From Bromus sterilis (taxonomy: Eukaryota > Streptophyta > Magnoliopsida > Poales > Poaceae), in contig OX465601.1 in assembly GCA_950022295.1 (NCBI GenBank), positions 75,959,501 through 76,023,500 of the forward strand: a stretch of DNA of 64,000 nucleotides, given 5' to 3'. A program made the translations under genes and the position numbers. This document shows, in pieces, positions 10,821 to 21,700 of the stretch (the first letter of the stretch is position 1; each line of letters begins with the position of its first letter). The notes under the pieces are model-generated. The model had not been told where the DNA came from, searched no databases, and saw only the letters and a list, made by a program, of their open reading frames with translations.

Positions 10821-12452
10821 TGATACGTCCAAAACGTATCGATAATTTCTGCTTGCTTCATGCATGTTTTGTGTGATATTGCTATGACCTAGATACACTT
10901 TCATACATTTTTTTTATCATATTTGGACTAACCTATTAACTCAGTGCACCCAGTGCCAGTTCCTGTTTTCTGCTGTTTTTCTATTTCAGTTTTCCCCCAT
11001 ATAAAAAGTGCCAGAAAAATTCGGGAAAATTCAGATAAAAAATCAGCGTGACGGAAGCTTCGAGAAAAGCCCGGGAGGGGCCATATGGGGGCCAGGGGGT
11101 CCCAGGAGGCCACTCGGCGCGGCCCCACCCCTGGTCGCGCCAGGGGGGGCGCCTGGGGCCCCTGGTCCACCTCTGGCTGCCCCGTTCGCCTATTTATCCC
11201 CCGTCACAGGAAAACTCCAAAACAAGAACCCTATTCCGCGAACTTGCCTCTGTTCCGCCGCCGCCGCGCTTCCAAGATCGGGAGCACCAGAAGACCTCTT
11301 CCCGGCACCCTGCCGGAGGGAGGATTGACCTCCGGGAGTCTCCTCTCCACCATGGATGCTCCCCGGATGTCTCGTGAGTAGTTTTCCTTGGACCATGGGT
11401 CCGTGATCAGTAGCTATGTGATGTTCTCCTCCCCTCTTTGATCTTCATTGTTTAGACCTCGTGAGCTGCCCTACATGATCGAGGCATCTTTGTAATATTT
11501 CTGCTATCGCTATGTTGAGTTTGATCGGATCTGATGGATTATGAGATTATGTTCAGATTGTGATAGAGTAATATATTTGGTTTTTATCTCTTATATTTTT
11601 GTTCCTAAGTAATTCTTGCATGCTCTCCGTTGCTGTTTATTGCTTTGGCCAAGTAGTAGGTAGTGACTCCAAGAGGGAGCGTTGTGCTAGATTGTGGGTT
11701 CATGCCTCCCCGATGACATGCTTGAGTGACAAAAACAAGAGTCTAGGGGATGTGCTGTTGCCACAAGGGGGAAAACAATGGTGCTTGTAACCGCGGTTAC
11801 AAGGATTATTTACTTTACGCAAAGTTCTTTTTAATGCAGTTGTCTTAAGCTTTGGGTTTACACTTTGGGTGGGGCTCGCAACTTAATACCAGCGAGATGT
11901 TCTGGATAGATATCTCAAGGTGGATGATTAGTAGTAGATGCAGATGGATTTCGGTCTACTTACTTTGGCGTACTGCCCGTGCTTTTGAACCTCTTCCTTT
12001 CTTTTGTAGCATAGTTAGCATTTTGGTGCGTTCTTAATCCTGTCAATTGCCTTTCTGTAATTTGTTTACCTCGCATAGCATTTTTATCGTCTGTTGGGAG
12101 AGAGACATCACTAGCGAACATCACGTATCCCGGTCCATATCCTCATTATTGTTTCCAAGCTATATTTACTTTTCTGCATTTACTTTCAATTTGCTATCAT
12201 TATCCCCTTGCGTTTTATCATTTGTGAACAACAAGACCGGAGAGATTGACAACCTCTCCAAACTTCGTTGGGAGCAAAGTTATCTGTGTCTGTGTGCAGG
12301 TCCGCGTCAGTTGCGCCGCTGACACCTACTTATCATCTCTGGAGTCCTACTGGAGACAAACCTTGGTATCTTTACTGAGGGAAAACTTGCTGCTGTACCG
12401 CATCACGCCTTCCACTTGGGGCCTACCAACGAAGGGCGAGAAGCCGTCATCA
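10821..12452 (+). repeat. 3' LTR of Athila-like copy 1
   Basis: 1632 bp, TGATACGTCCAAAACGTATC at the start and CGTCATCA at the end, followed by the CTGCT target copy. The palindrome CTTGTAACCGCGGTTACAAG is intact at 11784-11803. Confidence 0.9.
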
Positions 12453-12487
12453 CTGCTTCACCTCTTTCTTCATCTCTTCTTCCGCTC

Positions 12488-13123
12488 ATGGTTCCTAGGC
12501 GAGGTTTTGGCCGTGGCCGTGGTCGTCGTGGCCGTGGTGGCCGCACACCACGCTCATGTCGTGGAGGTCGTCATGGTACGGTGCAAGTGCCTTCCTCCTC
12601 TCCCTTGGAGGAGGGATTCTGGCGCTATGATTTTATTTTGCGTATTCGTGGCCAAAGTGCCAATCGCATCCTTCTTCCCTCTGCTTTTTCTGCCATTGTC
12701 TCTGAACGTGGCTTGGATGGCTTGCTTCTGCACCTTCAGGGGAGCTGTCGATCTCCTTCTTATGTTGAGTTGGAGGTTGATAGCTCTTGCTTGATTTTTC
12801 TTGGCTCTGGTTGGGGTTTGTTTGCTCGGCGGTTGAATTTGCGAGATGGTGATATGCTCAGCTGTCGCTTTGACAGTGAGAGCACTGTCATTATCCGCGC
12901 ATTCGATCCGAGTGGCAATAGCATGGATCCGCATGGGCATGAGTCGAGCAGCGACAGCTCCATGAAGTCGAGGAGTCCTTCACCTGCGTCTTCAACTGCT
13001 TCTTCCTCCAGGGACTCTTCTGGTGGTGGTGGTGAGCCATCTTCAACTGCTTCCTCCTCTGCCTCTGAAGAAGACCTCGACGTCAAGCCACTGGTTAAAC
13101 GAGCGCGGCAGGCGACCTTGTAG
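12488..13123 (+). CDS. Opposite-strand retrotransposon ORF with B3-like DNA-binding domain (copy A)
   Basis: Uninterrupted 211-residue protein. The ATG at 12488 aligns with the start of the copy at 1766; the open frame further upstream to 12416 is only LTR sequence of the Athila-like insertion. Domains: RG-rich basic N-terminus (1-29, with RGRGRRGRGGR), B3-like block (about 46-140: ILLPSAF, FLGSGWGLFA, RDGDMLSCRFD, IRAFDPSG), Ser-rich linker (152-194), acidic EEDLDVKP and basic VKRAR tail that could act as a nuclear signal. B3 domains are plant DNA-binding modules; what this one binds is unknown. It lies antisense between integrase and 3' LTR, the position of extra ORFs described in Tat-lineage elements. 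The insertion at 4260 has cut it from its TATA box. Confidence 0.75.
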   Translation: MVPRRGFGRGRGRRGRGGRTPRSCRGGRHGTVQVPSSSPLEEGFWRYDFILRIRGQSANRILLPSAFSAIVSERGLDGLLLHLQGSCRSPSYVELEVDSSCLIFLGSGWGLFARRLNLRDGDMLSCRFDSESTVIIRAFDPSGNSMDPHGHESSSDSSMKSRSPSPASSTASSSRDSSGGGGEPSSTASSSASEEDLDVKPLVKRARQATL

Positions 13124-13305
13124 AACTGGAGGCGGCGGCGTCATCTTCGCCGGCAGTTTGGGCAGAGCTGGAGAGGAAGCTAGAGGAGCAGGAGAAGAAG
13201 CTGGTGGAGCAGCTTCCCCAGTGGCTCCCAAATAAGTCGAGCTTCGCCTTTTGTTATGTCATTGACATCATGAGCCTGCTGCTTCCATCCCTACTTTGTC
13301 TGTGA
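13120..13305 (+). other. Conserved -1-frame coiled-coil extension of the B3-like ORF (copy A)
   Basis: From the base before the TAG stop, the -1 frame is open and reads VELEA, then LERKLEEQEKKLVEQ (heptads typical of a coiled coil), then FCYVIDIM and on to TGA at 13303-13305. The frame opens only at 13099, without an ATG. Length differences from copy B (net 21 bp, built from 33, 13 and 1 bp) leave the frame intact at the shared FCYVIDI end. Confidence 0.5.
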
Positions 13306-13924
13306 TGATGCTCTTGTACTAGGGTTGATTACCCCTCATGGGCACACATGTAGAAGTCATAGTTCGTTGGGTGATTTCCTCTTGTAACAGGAGCTGCCTT
13401 CTATCCAAATGTAGTTGAGTCCTTTTTGTATTGAAGATGATATCTATGATGTAAACCATGCTTTATCCTTTGTGTATATTTGAGCCTTTATGCCACCGAG
13501 AACTGTGTCTTCACCATCAGGAGTTGTCTTTGAATCCTTTTTGGAACTGAGAGTTACGTTCGAGTCTTTTGCGGCTGTGAGCTGTCTTCGGGTCCATATT
13601 GTACTTGGTATTGTGGGTTTTTATCGGGTGCGCGACAGCGCTCCCGATGGGAGTAGCCCCCGAGACTACGCTTGAGTCGAAGGGTCAGGCGTAGGCTAGA
13701 GTTTTGTTTCCTTTGTTGTCTTTTATCGGGTGCGCGGCAGCGCTCCCGATGGGAGTAGCCCCCGAGTCTTTAGGTGATCGTTGGCGATCGGGTGAAGACT
13801 AGATGAACTTGTGCTTCCTCCAAAGTTTCTTCAAAAGTGTTTGGATGCCATGGGAGTGTTGATGGTTGTCTCTTGGGTGGGATTTGTGTTCGAGACCCCG
13901 AGTGCTTCGTGAAGGAGGTCGCGT
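13306..13924. other. Noncoding 3' region of element A
   Basis: No gene. It is collinear with 39012-39750 of element B. It contains two copies of a GGTGCGCGRCAGCGCTCCCG block followed by ATGGGAGTAGCCCCCGAG (13625-13665 and 13728-13768). Confidence 0.6.
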
Positions 13925-14515
13925 AGGCGATAGCGTTGCTCAGGGGGTTTTTATTCTTAAGCCCCCGAGTGCTTCGATTAATATCGCGCGTGCGATGGAG
14001 TTGCTCGGGGGGTTTTCTCTTCAGCCCCCCGAGTGCTTCGATTAGGATCGCGTGGGCGATAGAGTTGCTCGGGGGGGGAGTTTCCTCTTCAGCCCCCCGA
14101 GTGTTTCGATTAAGATCGCGAGTGCGATAACAGTTGCTCGGGGGGAGTTTCCTCTTCAGCCCCCGAGTGCGTTGATTAAGATCGCGTGTGCGATAGCAGT
14201 TGCTCGGGGGGGAGTTTCCTCTTCAGCCCCCGAGTGCTTTGATTAAGATCGCGAGTGCGATAGCAGTTGCTCGGGGGGGAGTTTCCTCTTCAGCCCCCGA
14301 GTGCGTTGATTAAGATCGCGTGTGCGATAGCAGTTGCTCGGGGGGAGTTTCCTCTTCAGCCCTCGAGTGCTTTGATTAAGATCGCGAGTGCGATAGCAGT
14401 TGCTCGGGGGGGGGGAGTTTCCTCTTCAGCCCCCGAGTGCTTTGATTAAGATCGCGAGTGCGATAGCAGTTGCTCGGGGGGGAGTTTCCTCTTCAGGCCC
14501 CGAGTGCTTTGAGAT
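13925..14515 (-). repeat. Tandem hairpin array of element A (9 units of about 63-69 bp)
   Basis: Nine head-to-tail units lie between the B3-like gene and integrase. Each contains two inverted repeats: CTCGGGGG...CCCCCGAG (stem about 8 bp, loop AGTTTCCTCTTCAG or similar) and ATCGC-GAGT-GCGAT. The sense strand for the element is minus. ORFs across it are by-products of unit length. Confidence 0.85.
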
Positions 14516-14593
14516 GGCAGTATTTGGGCGACACTTATTTTATTGCTGTCAAGCGATTTACATGAGTTGCCAGTCATGTACGACCGATAGGGG

Positions 14594-15448
14594 CTATGGA
14601 TAGAATAGTCGCAAGTTTGCTACGTTCCATGGGTTGCCCACGTCCTCGTATGTCTTTGGGTTCTTCAGTCTGTAGGCGCCGCCTCCGATGACTTCTGAGA
14701 TTATGAATGGTCCTTCCCATTGGGGGGCAAGTTTGTGGACTTTCTCTTGTATTAGTCGTAGGACTAGGTCACCTTTGTTGAAGGTTCTAGTGCGCAGTCG
14801 ACTGCTTTGGTAGGTACGCAGTTTGTCTTGGTACCCTTCTGATTTTGCCAGGGCTGTGTCTCTTGCTTTGTAAGCCGTATCTTTGTCGTCTCGTAATGCT
14901 TCTTCTGCTTCTTCTTCCTCGTATCCGGTGACCCGGGGTGCTCCGAACTTGAGGTCGTGTGGTAGGACTGCCTCTGCCCCGTACACCATGAAGAAAGGTG
15001 TGTATTGGGTCGCAGTGTTTGGCGTGGTTCGTAAGCTCCATAGGACCGCGGGGAGTTCTTCTACCCAGTTGCCGGCGGCTTGCTCGAGTGGTGCGAGGAG
15101 CCGTTTCTTGATTCCTCCACAGACAAGGCCGTTTGCTTTTTCCACCTGGCCGTTGGACCGTGGGTGCGCGACTGATGCATAATTGATTTTGATGCCCAGT
15201 TCTTCGCAGAAGTTCTGAAATTCTGCGGCCTTGAAGCTCGTGCCGTTGTCCGTGATGATGTTGTGTGGCACTCCGAATCTGAAGATGATCGATTTGATGA
15301 AGTTTACAGACGTGAGAGCTGTAGAGCTGGTGATGGGCACTGCTTCGATCCACTTGGTGAACTTGTCGACTGCGACGAGCAGGTGAGTTCTTCCGCCCTT
15401 TGATGATTTCTTTAGTGGGCCCACCATGTCGAGTCCCCAGGTGGCGAA
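14594..15448 (-). pseudogene. Integrase core and C-terminus of Tat element A
   Basis: Minus-strand frame open for 285 codons from the Athila-like insertion point (15448) to a TAG at 14594-14596. It starts at FATWGLDMVGPL, the first catalytic Asp of the DDE core. The second Asp is in IITDNGTSF and the Glu in NGQVEKAN, followed by WSLRTTPNTATQYTPF. The C-terminal part GPFIISEVIGGGAYRL ends at NVANLRLFYP; no chromodomain is present. This half of integrase is undamaged, but the gene is split: the zinc-binding N-terminal half lies at 34555 onward. The open frame continues into 15449-15655 only by reading LTR sequence. Confidence 0.85.
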
Positions 15449-16808
15449 TGATGACGGCTTCTCGCCCTTCGTTGGTAGGCCCCAAGTGGAAGGCGTGATG
15501 CGGTACAGCAACGAGTTTTTCCTCAGTAAAGATACCAAGGTTTGTCTCCAGTAGGACTCCAGAGATGATAAGTAGGTGTCAGCGGCGCAACTGACGCGGA
15601 CCCGCACACAGACACAGATAACTTTGCTCCCAATGAAGTTCAGAGAGGTTGTCAAGCTCTCCGGTCTTGTTGTTCACAAATGATAAAACGCAAGGGGATA
15701 ATGATAGCAACTTGAAAGTAAATGCAGAAAAGTAAATATAGCTTGGAAACAATAATGAGGATATGGACCGGGATACGTGATGTTCGCTAGTGATGTCTCT
15801 CTCCCAAAAGACGATAAAAATGCTATGCGAGGTAAAAATTTTACAGAAAGGCAATTGACAGGATTAAGAACGCACCGCAATGCTAACTATGCTACAAAAG
15901 AAAGGAAGAGGTTCAAAAGTACGGGCAGTAGGCCAAAGTAAGTAGACCTAAATCCATCTGCATCTACTACTAATCATCCACCTTGAGATATCTATCCAGA
16001 ACATCTCGCTGGTATTAAGTTGCGAGCCCCACCCAAAGTGTAAACCCAAAGCAACAGACAACTGCATTAAAAAGAACTTTGCGTAAAGTAAACAATCCTT
16101 GTAACCGCGGTTACAAGCACCGTTGTTTTCCCCCTTGTGGCAACAGCACATCCCCTAGACTCATATTTCTGTCACTCAAGCATGTCATCGGGGAGGCATG
16201 AACCCACAATCTAGCACAACGCTTCCTCTTGGAGTCACTACCTACTACTTGGCCAAAGCAATAAACAGCAACGGAGAGCATGCAAGAATTACTTAGGAAC
16301 AAAAATATAAGAGATAAAAACCAAATATATTACTCTATCTCAATCTGAACATAATCTCATAATCCATCAGATCTGATCAAACTCAACATAGCAATAGCAG
16401 AAATATTACAAAGGTGCCTCGATCATGTAGGGCATCTCACGAGGTCTAAACAATGAAGATCAAAGAGGGGAGGAGAACATCACATAGATACTGATCACGG
16501 ACCCATGGTCCAAGGAAAACTACTCACGAGACATCCGGGGAGCATCCATGGTGGAGAGGAGACTTCCGGAGGTCAATCCTCCCTCCGGCAGGGTGCCGGG
16601 AAAGGTCTTCTGGTGCTCCCGATCTTGGAAGCGCGGCGGCGGCGGAACAGAGGCGAGTTCGCGGAATAGGGTTCTTGTTCTGGAGTTTTCCCATGACGGG
16701 GGATAAATAGGTGAAGGGGGGCAGCCAGAGGTGGACCAGGGGCCCCAGGCGCCCCTAGCGCGGCCAGGGGTGGGGCCGCGCCGGGTGGCCGCCTGGGCCC
16801 CCCTGGCC
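15449..16808 (-). repeat. 3' LTR of Athila-like copy 2, first part
   Basis: Begins TGATGACGGCTTCTCG (complement of the LTR 3' end) and is interrupted at the TGGCC target site (16804-16808) by a Copia LTR. The palindrome CTTGTAACCGCGGTTACAAG is at 16098-16117. The same LTR part recurs at 22607-23966 in the duplicated copy. Confidence 0.9.
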
Positions 16809-18784
16809 TGTAGGAGATATGCCCTAGAGGCAATAATAAATGTTATTATTTATCCCCATGTTCCTAATTATGTTTATATTCCATGCTATAACTGCTATGG
16901 TTCTCGAGTCTGCAATAACCACGAGGCTCGGAGGAAGACTCATATGCACGTGTGGAATAATAAACGGATAAAAAATATATATTCCTAGTCTCGCCTCTAA
17001 GACTATCTCAAGTGTTGCATGATGGTTCTGTTTTCCTGATCATGGGCATGACTATGCCGGCAATTTTGAGGGCACAATGTTAGAAGAACATTTGTGTTGA
17101 ATCGACCCGAATTGATGTTATGCTATGAGATACATTCGTCACAAGTTAATGGTTAATAACACAGAGAAAGTTGTGCGTTTGCATAATTCCTTAGACCATG
17201 AGAGTATCGAGTTCCTTCGTACTTGCTTCGTGAACTTTGGGGTTTTGTTAAACGTCATCTGTAAAAGGGTGGCTATTACGGCAGCTTGCGGGTTCACGGA
17301 AAAGTATGACAAGGAACTAGGTAGCTCGAGATTGGGATTTGCTCCTCCGTCGTTGGAGAGATATTCTTAGGGCCCTCTCGGTGTTACGGTATCCACCATC
17401 GTCTGGCCAGACACAGTGTGATTTGATCACAGGGATGCCGGGACGCGGGAACGAGAAAAGAGAACAATACCAGGAACGAGGTAACTGGCATAGCGGACAA
17501 GTTGTTGATTCACGGGGATGCCAATAAGTCTCACCTCGGGTATTTGTAATATATCGCGAAGCAACAGGAATAGCACACAGCAACTAAAGGTTCACTCGAA
17601 TAATTATTCGTATGGGTATAGGGATCAATATGGATGTCCTCGGTTCCGCTATTGATCATTGATCGGAAAGTGTTCCGGTCATGTCTATACTTCATCGAAC
17701 CTACAGGGTCACACGCTTAAGGGTCATCTATCTGTTGAATACTAGACAGGGAGTCTGAGATAAAGTCACCGGAAAGGTTTCGGAGACGGCGGAAAAGTTC
17801 CGTGAGAGAAAACCGAAAAGTTGTTTCGGGGTAAACCACTAAGCCGAAAAGGTTTCGGAGAGCACCTGGTAATTTTGGAGAGTGCCAGAATTGTTCTGGT
17901 AACTTCTGGAATTTTTCTGGGGAAAAGATTAAAATATTTTTTTCGGAAATATTTCGGAGCTGCCGGAAATGCTTAGGTTGCTTTTCGCAGATGAAAATCA
18001 CTAATCCGGAATTGTTTCGGAATGCGCCCAAAATCATTTTAGTGGGTGTTGGAATTATTCTAAGACCCACAGAAATATTTTCGGAATTTTCGGACGCGAA
18101 AAAGTGGTGTCATGAATAGTAAAAAGTACTACTTGAGATATTTTTGGAAAGCCTTCTAGAAGGACTTGGGAGCCAAGAAAGCCCCCTTGGGTTTCCTATA
18201 AATAGAGGTGTGAGGGCAGCCCCATATCCTTGATCCAAGCTCTCCCTTGAGTTCAATACACAAGCCATGCATGATCTGGCATTCTCTCTCCCTCCCAGCG
18301 AAATAGTTTCGTAGAGCCGAAAGGCTGTCTAGGTTCCGGCACGAACTAGTTCTGGATGGCGAAGCCCTGTCGGATAGCTGACACCGTATGTGTGCAACCC
18401 CGTAGAGAGGTCGTAGTTTCGATCTTTTGCCTGAAGGGCTGTCCAAATTATCGTTCGAGTTTCAAGGGTCCTCCCGAAGGGCTGTCCGAGTTACCGATCG
18501 AGTTTCGAGGGGCCTCCCGAAGGGCTAGCCGTGACACCGTCCGAGGGACTGTCCGACCGCCTCCTGGAGCGCTGTTCGAGGAGCAGACGAGGGAGAACAT
18601 CCTCGCGGTTGGGAGGTTGTAAATCCTAGCTGCAAGGATCTGCACCGACGATCTACATCGACTCTACTTCCGCTGCGCTACGAGTCGGTAACGATCAGAT
18701 CAAAAACCTTGTATGCAGTCTCCATAGTGGTCCTGGGTTGTTCGTAGTGCGGAAATTTTTTGTTTTCTGCCGCGTTCCCCTACA
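16809..18784 (+). repeat. Copia LTR, first copy
   Basis: 1976 bp; a TATAAATA box is at 18197-18204. Internal repeats include several CCCGAAGGGCTRKCCG blocks spaced about 50 bp apart (18430-18530). Followed at 18786 by TGGCATTAGAGCC, a slightly mutated initiator-Met tRNA primer site (standard TGGTATCAGAGC). Confidence 0.88.
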
Positions 18785-21700
18785 GTGGCATTAGAGCCGT
18801 GCTATGCGTAGATGCATGTTGCGATCTAGAATACATAGAGATGTATGGGTATTGCATAATATAATTTTGGAGTAGATCAGATCTATTGCTGAAAATTATT
18901 TATGCGGGTGGCAGATGAAATCTGTTACCCGATGTTCTTGTTGCTTCCCTGGAATTTGTGTATTTCTGATCTCAATAACAGTATGGTGGAGTTTCAAAGT
19001 TCTGGCAATCTGCGATCCTGATTGATCAAAGAAGTGCTAACAGTTCGTTGAATTCCACCATAGTTAGAGAAAGAAGAAATTCTGCAGACTAAAGGGCAAT
19101 GCAGATATGATCTGCACGGGGATCACGCGTATGACGAAGTTCAGTATGGGGCTCGAGATTTTATTATCTCGTGTTTCATACACCCCGCAAAGTTAATCTA
19201 GCGACTTGAATAATCATGCTTGGTGATAAACGTTGGTAGCTGCGGTTTAAGTCAAAACCTTAGAAGCCATGTAAAATAAAATTTTGCATAAACCGATTAG
19301 AGGCGTCTAACTTGGTTTTGCAGGATGTGCATGTGATGTGGTATAGCAAAGCTCATATTAATTTGATTATGTATGAGATGACTATATAATGTAAATTTAT
19401 TAACATGACCTGCGTGTCATGATTCGGCATGATGGCTGGAGCCATATGATTGTCACTTTAATGACCTGCGAGTCAACCTTATATAATGCACTTATTTTAT
19501 TAGCTATAAAGATAGCAATATTATTTGTTGCATCGACAAGGTGGTGGCAAACTTCGCGAAGGTGAACTCCGACGCAAATGCCTAAGACAAAGAAATACTT
19601 GACTTCTCCGTCAGAAGGGGCTATACCATATCATGCAATTATGAATTACCTGAGATGTTTATCCCTTAAGTTGCACCCTTCTTGATTGCGCGGTAGTCGC
19701 TTTTTATTAGGGTGATCTCTCACTTAAAATATCAAGTAGTTAGTGTTCTCCCAAATGTAGCACCGTCACAGCATCTATCCTTTCGGGGTGCGCCATGGAT
19801 GCATGGGTACGAACGATTGGAGAAATGTAAGGCGGGTGAGGTCAGACCTCGCAGCAAGATCACTTGGTTGTCTTGACGTTCATGGCAGGATCGTCCTGAG
19901 CTCGGAACACATGCATCGAAAGATGAACAAGAGTCACATAGAGATGTGATCGGCAAGTTGGCCTACCAAATCAAAATCCTCGTCATGAGATGATGATTCT
20001 ATGGCGTTGTATTGATATTTGGATCTTGAATCACTCATAATCAATTTTGAGAGATATTGATTTGAGTGGGAGCGCATTTTAGAATTAACTTGTTTAATTC
20101 TGAGTGCAATTAATTATGAACACTGTCTAAGTATAATTTGCTAATAGTTGTAGAATAATGGCTCGCGTTTCCACCTTCCCTATTAAAATTGAATAAGCTG
20201 TTAAATATCTGGTTAAAACTTTACGGTTGGTAACGTAATGCGAGGATTGTCCTCAAGAGTGCCGAGAAGGATTTTGTCCTATCGCATGCTTTCGGTGTCC
20301 TCCCACTAATGCTATGGATGATGTGACTCTTGTCCTTCGATCCAAAAGCTAGAATTCCATTGTGGTCAAGTGCAATACGTTTGCTTCCATAAGACCCGAA
20401 CTTCACAAGTTTGGGATAGTTATGTAATATTCATGGAACTGAAAATTGTTTTCAGATACAGACAAAGGCTAAAAGATATGAGATATCCAAAGCAATATTT
20501 GTTTGCAAAGTATTAGTAAAGTGTTTACTGGGCATTTGAATGATAGGAGAGGGATCCAGAAGAACGCCTGTCATATGATGAAGGTGAATAAAACAAACAA
20601 CTTAAAGAGAAAGGAAATGTCCAAAGGGTGTTAGTGTGACTCACACGCCTAGGAAGTCCGGGGCTAACGCCGCTCTTAAAGTTGGGTGCTTCTTCTGAGA
20701 GTAGGAGAAATATTGAAAGTTAAACTGTTAGAAGTATAAAGGCAAAAAGGAAAGAAGACTAGAATATCCAGCTCATGTATGAATGTCATACAAGTTTTTG
20801 ATGTATAGAAGGCTGGTCAAAAATATAGTTCTTGGGAATTATGGTTAAACATGTTAATCACTAATTCTTGGGTATTGTGAGTTAAATCACAAAGATACCC
20901 GCTCGATTGCATTCTGTTGAAACTCGATGTAAGAACTACAACGGCCTAAAAGACTTGCCAGTAATGAGGTTTAGATACGCGCTGGGAACATAGTAAAAGT
21001 TACTATACCTTCCATCGGTGTATCACCATCTGTATTTATTTTCATAATTCGTTTTAGAGTTTTATACACTCTAGCCCATTGCATAAAGTATGTTGCAAGA
21101 AGGTTGTTCATAAAAGAACAATTGTTGTTCAGTATTATGAATAACATAAAGGGCCATGCTTCCATCGGGGATGGGATGTATGTTACGAATATTGATGGTA
21201 ATATGATACATCCATAACAATGACGCTAAATGTCGAAAGATTAAAAGAATACCACATATGTGTGGCACTGCATTTGGTCACATTGGAGAAACCCGCATGG
21301 AGAAATTCCATAATGATGGATTTTGAAGTCATTTGATTATGAATCATCTCACACTTGCAACTTTCGTCCGAAAAGTTAAGTGACTGAAATACCGTTCACA
21401 GGCCATGAGGAACGAACAACAAACTTATTGGTGATCATACATTTGATGTGTGTAGTCCGTTAAATGTTGTTAGTAGTGGATTTATCTATCTTCAGAAAAG
21501 ACTCAAGTAGATATATGGATATTTACTTGATGAGACGTAAGTCTGGATCTTTTGAAATCATTCGAAAGGTTTTCAAAAATGAAGTGAAAGTTATTGTGAC
21601 AAGAAAATTATGTTTCTAAAATTCGATTGCAGAAAGGAATTTTTGAGTTACAAGTTTAGCCAATGTCTGATGAGTGGTGAAAAGAGCTTTCATAACTTGC

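Larger units (their letters stand above)
4260..12452 (+). mobile_element. Athila-like non-autonomous Gypsy element, copy 1
   Basis: 8193 bp, flanked by target duplication CTGCT (4255-4259 and 12453-12457). LTRs of 1629 and 1632 bp start TGATACGTCC and end GTCATCA. The primer site TGGCGCCGTTGCCGGGG is the tRNA-Asp type used by Athila elements. It encodes only gag and protease; no reverse transcriptase, RNase H or integrase is present between the protease stop (8089) and the 3' LTR (10821). It therefore depends on proteins from another element (inference). It interrupts the 5' leader of the B3-like gene of element A. Confidence 0.9.

Noticed and set aside
13925..14515. Regular repeat array resembling a CRISPR
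   Set aside because: Units are contiguous and similar throughout with no unique spacers, and the context is a plant retrotransposon.
15449..15655. N-terminal extension of the integrase frame into the Athila-like LTR
   Set aside because: The GCGAA target duplication shows the true upstream part of integrase lies at 34555 onward; the extension is LTR read-through.
18356..18622. 88-codon ORF in the Copia LTR with PEGLSELPIEFRGASR-type repeats
   Set aside because: It follows LTR-internal repeats downstream of the TATA box and is duplicated with the LTR; no evidence of coding.
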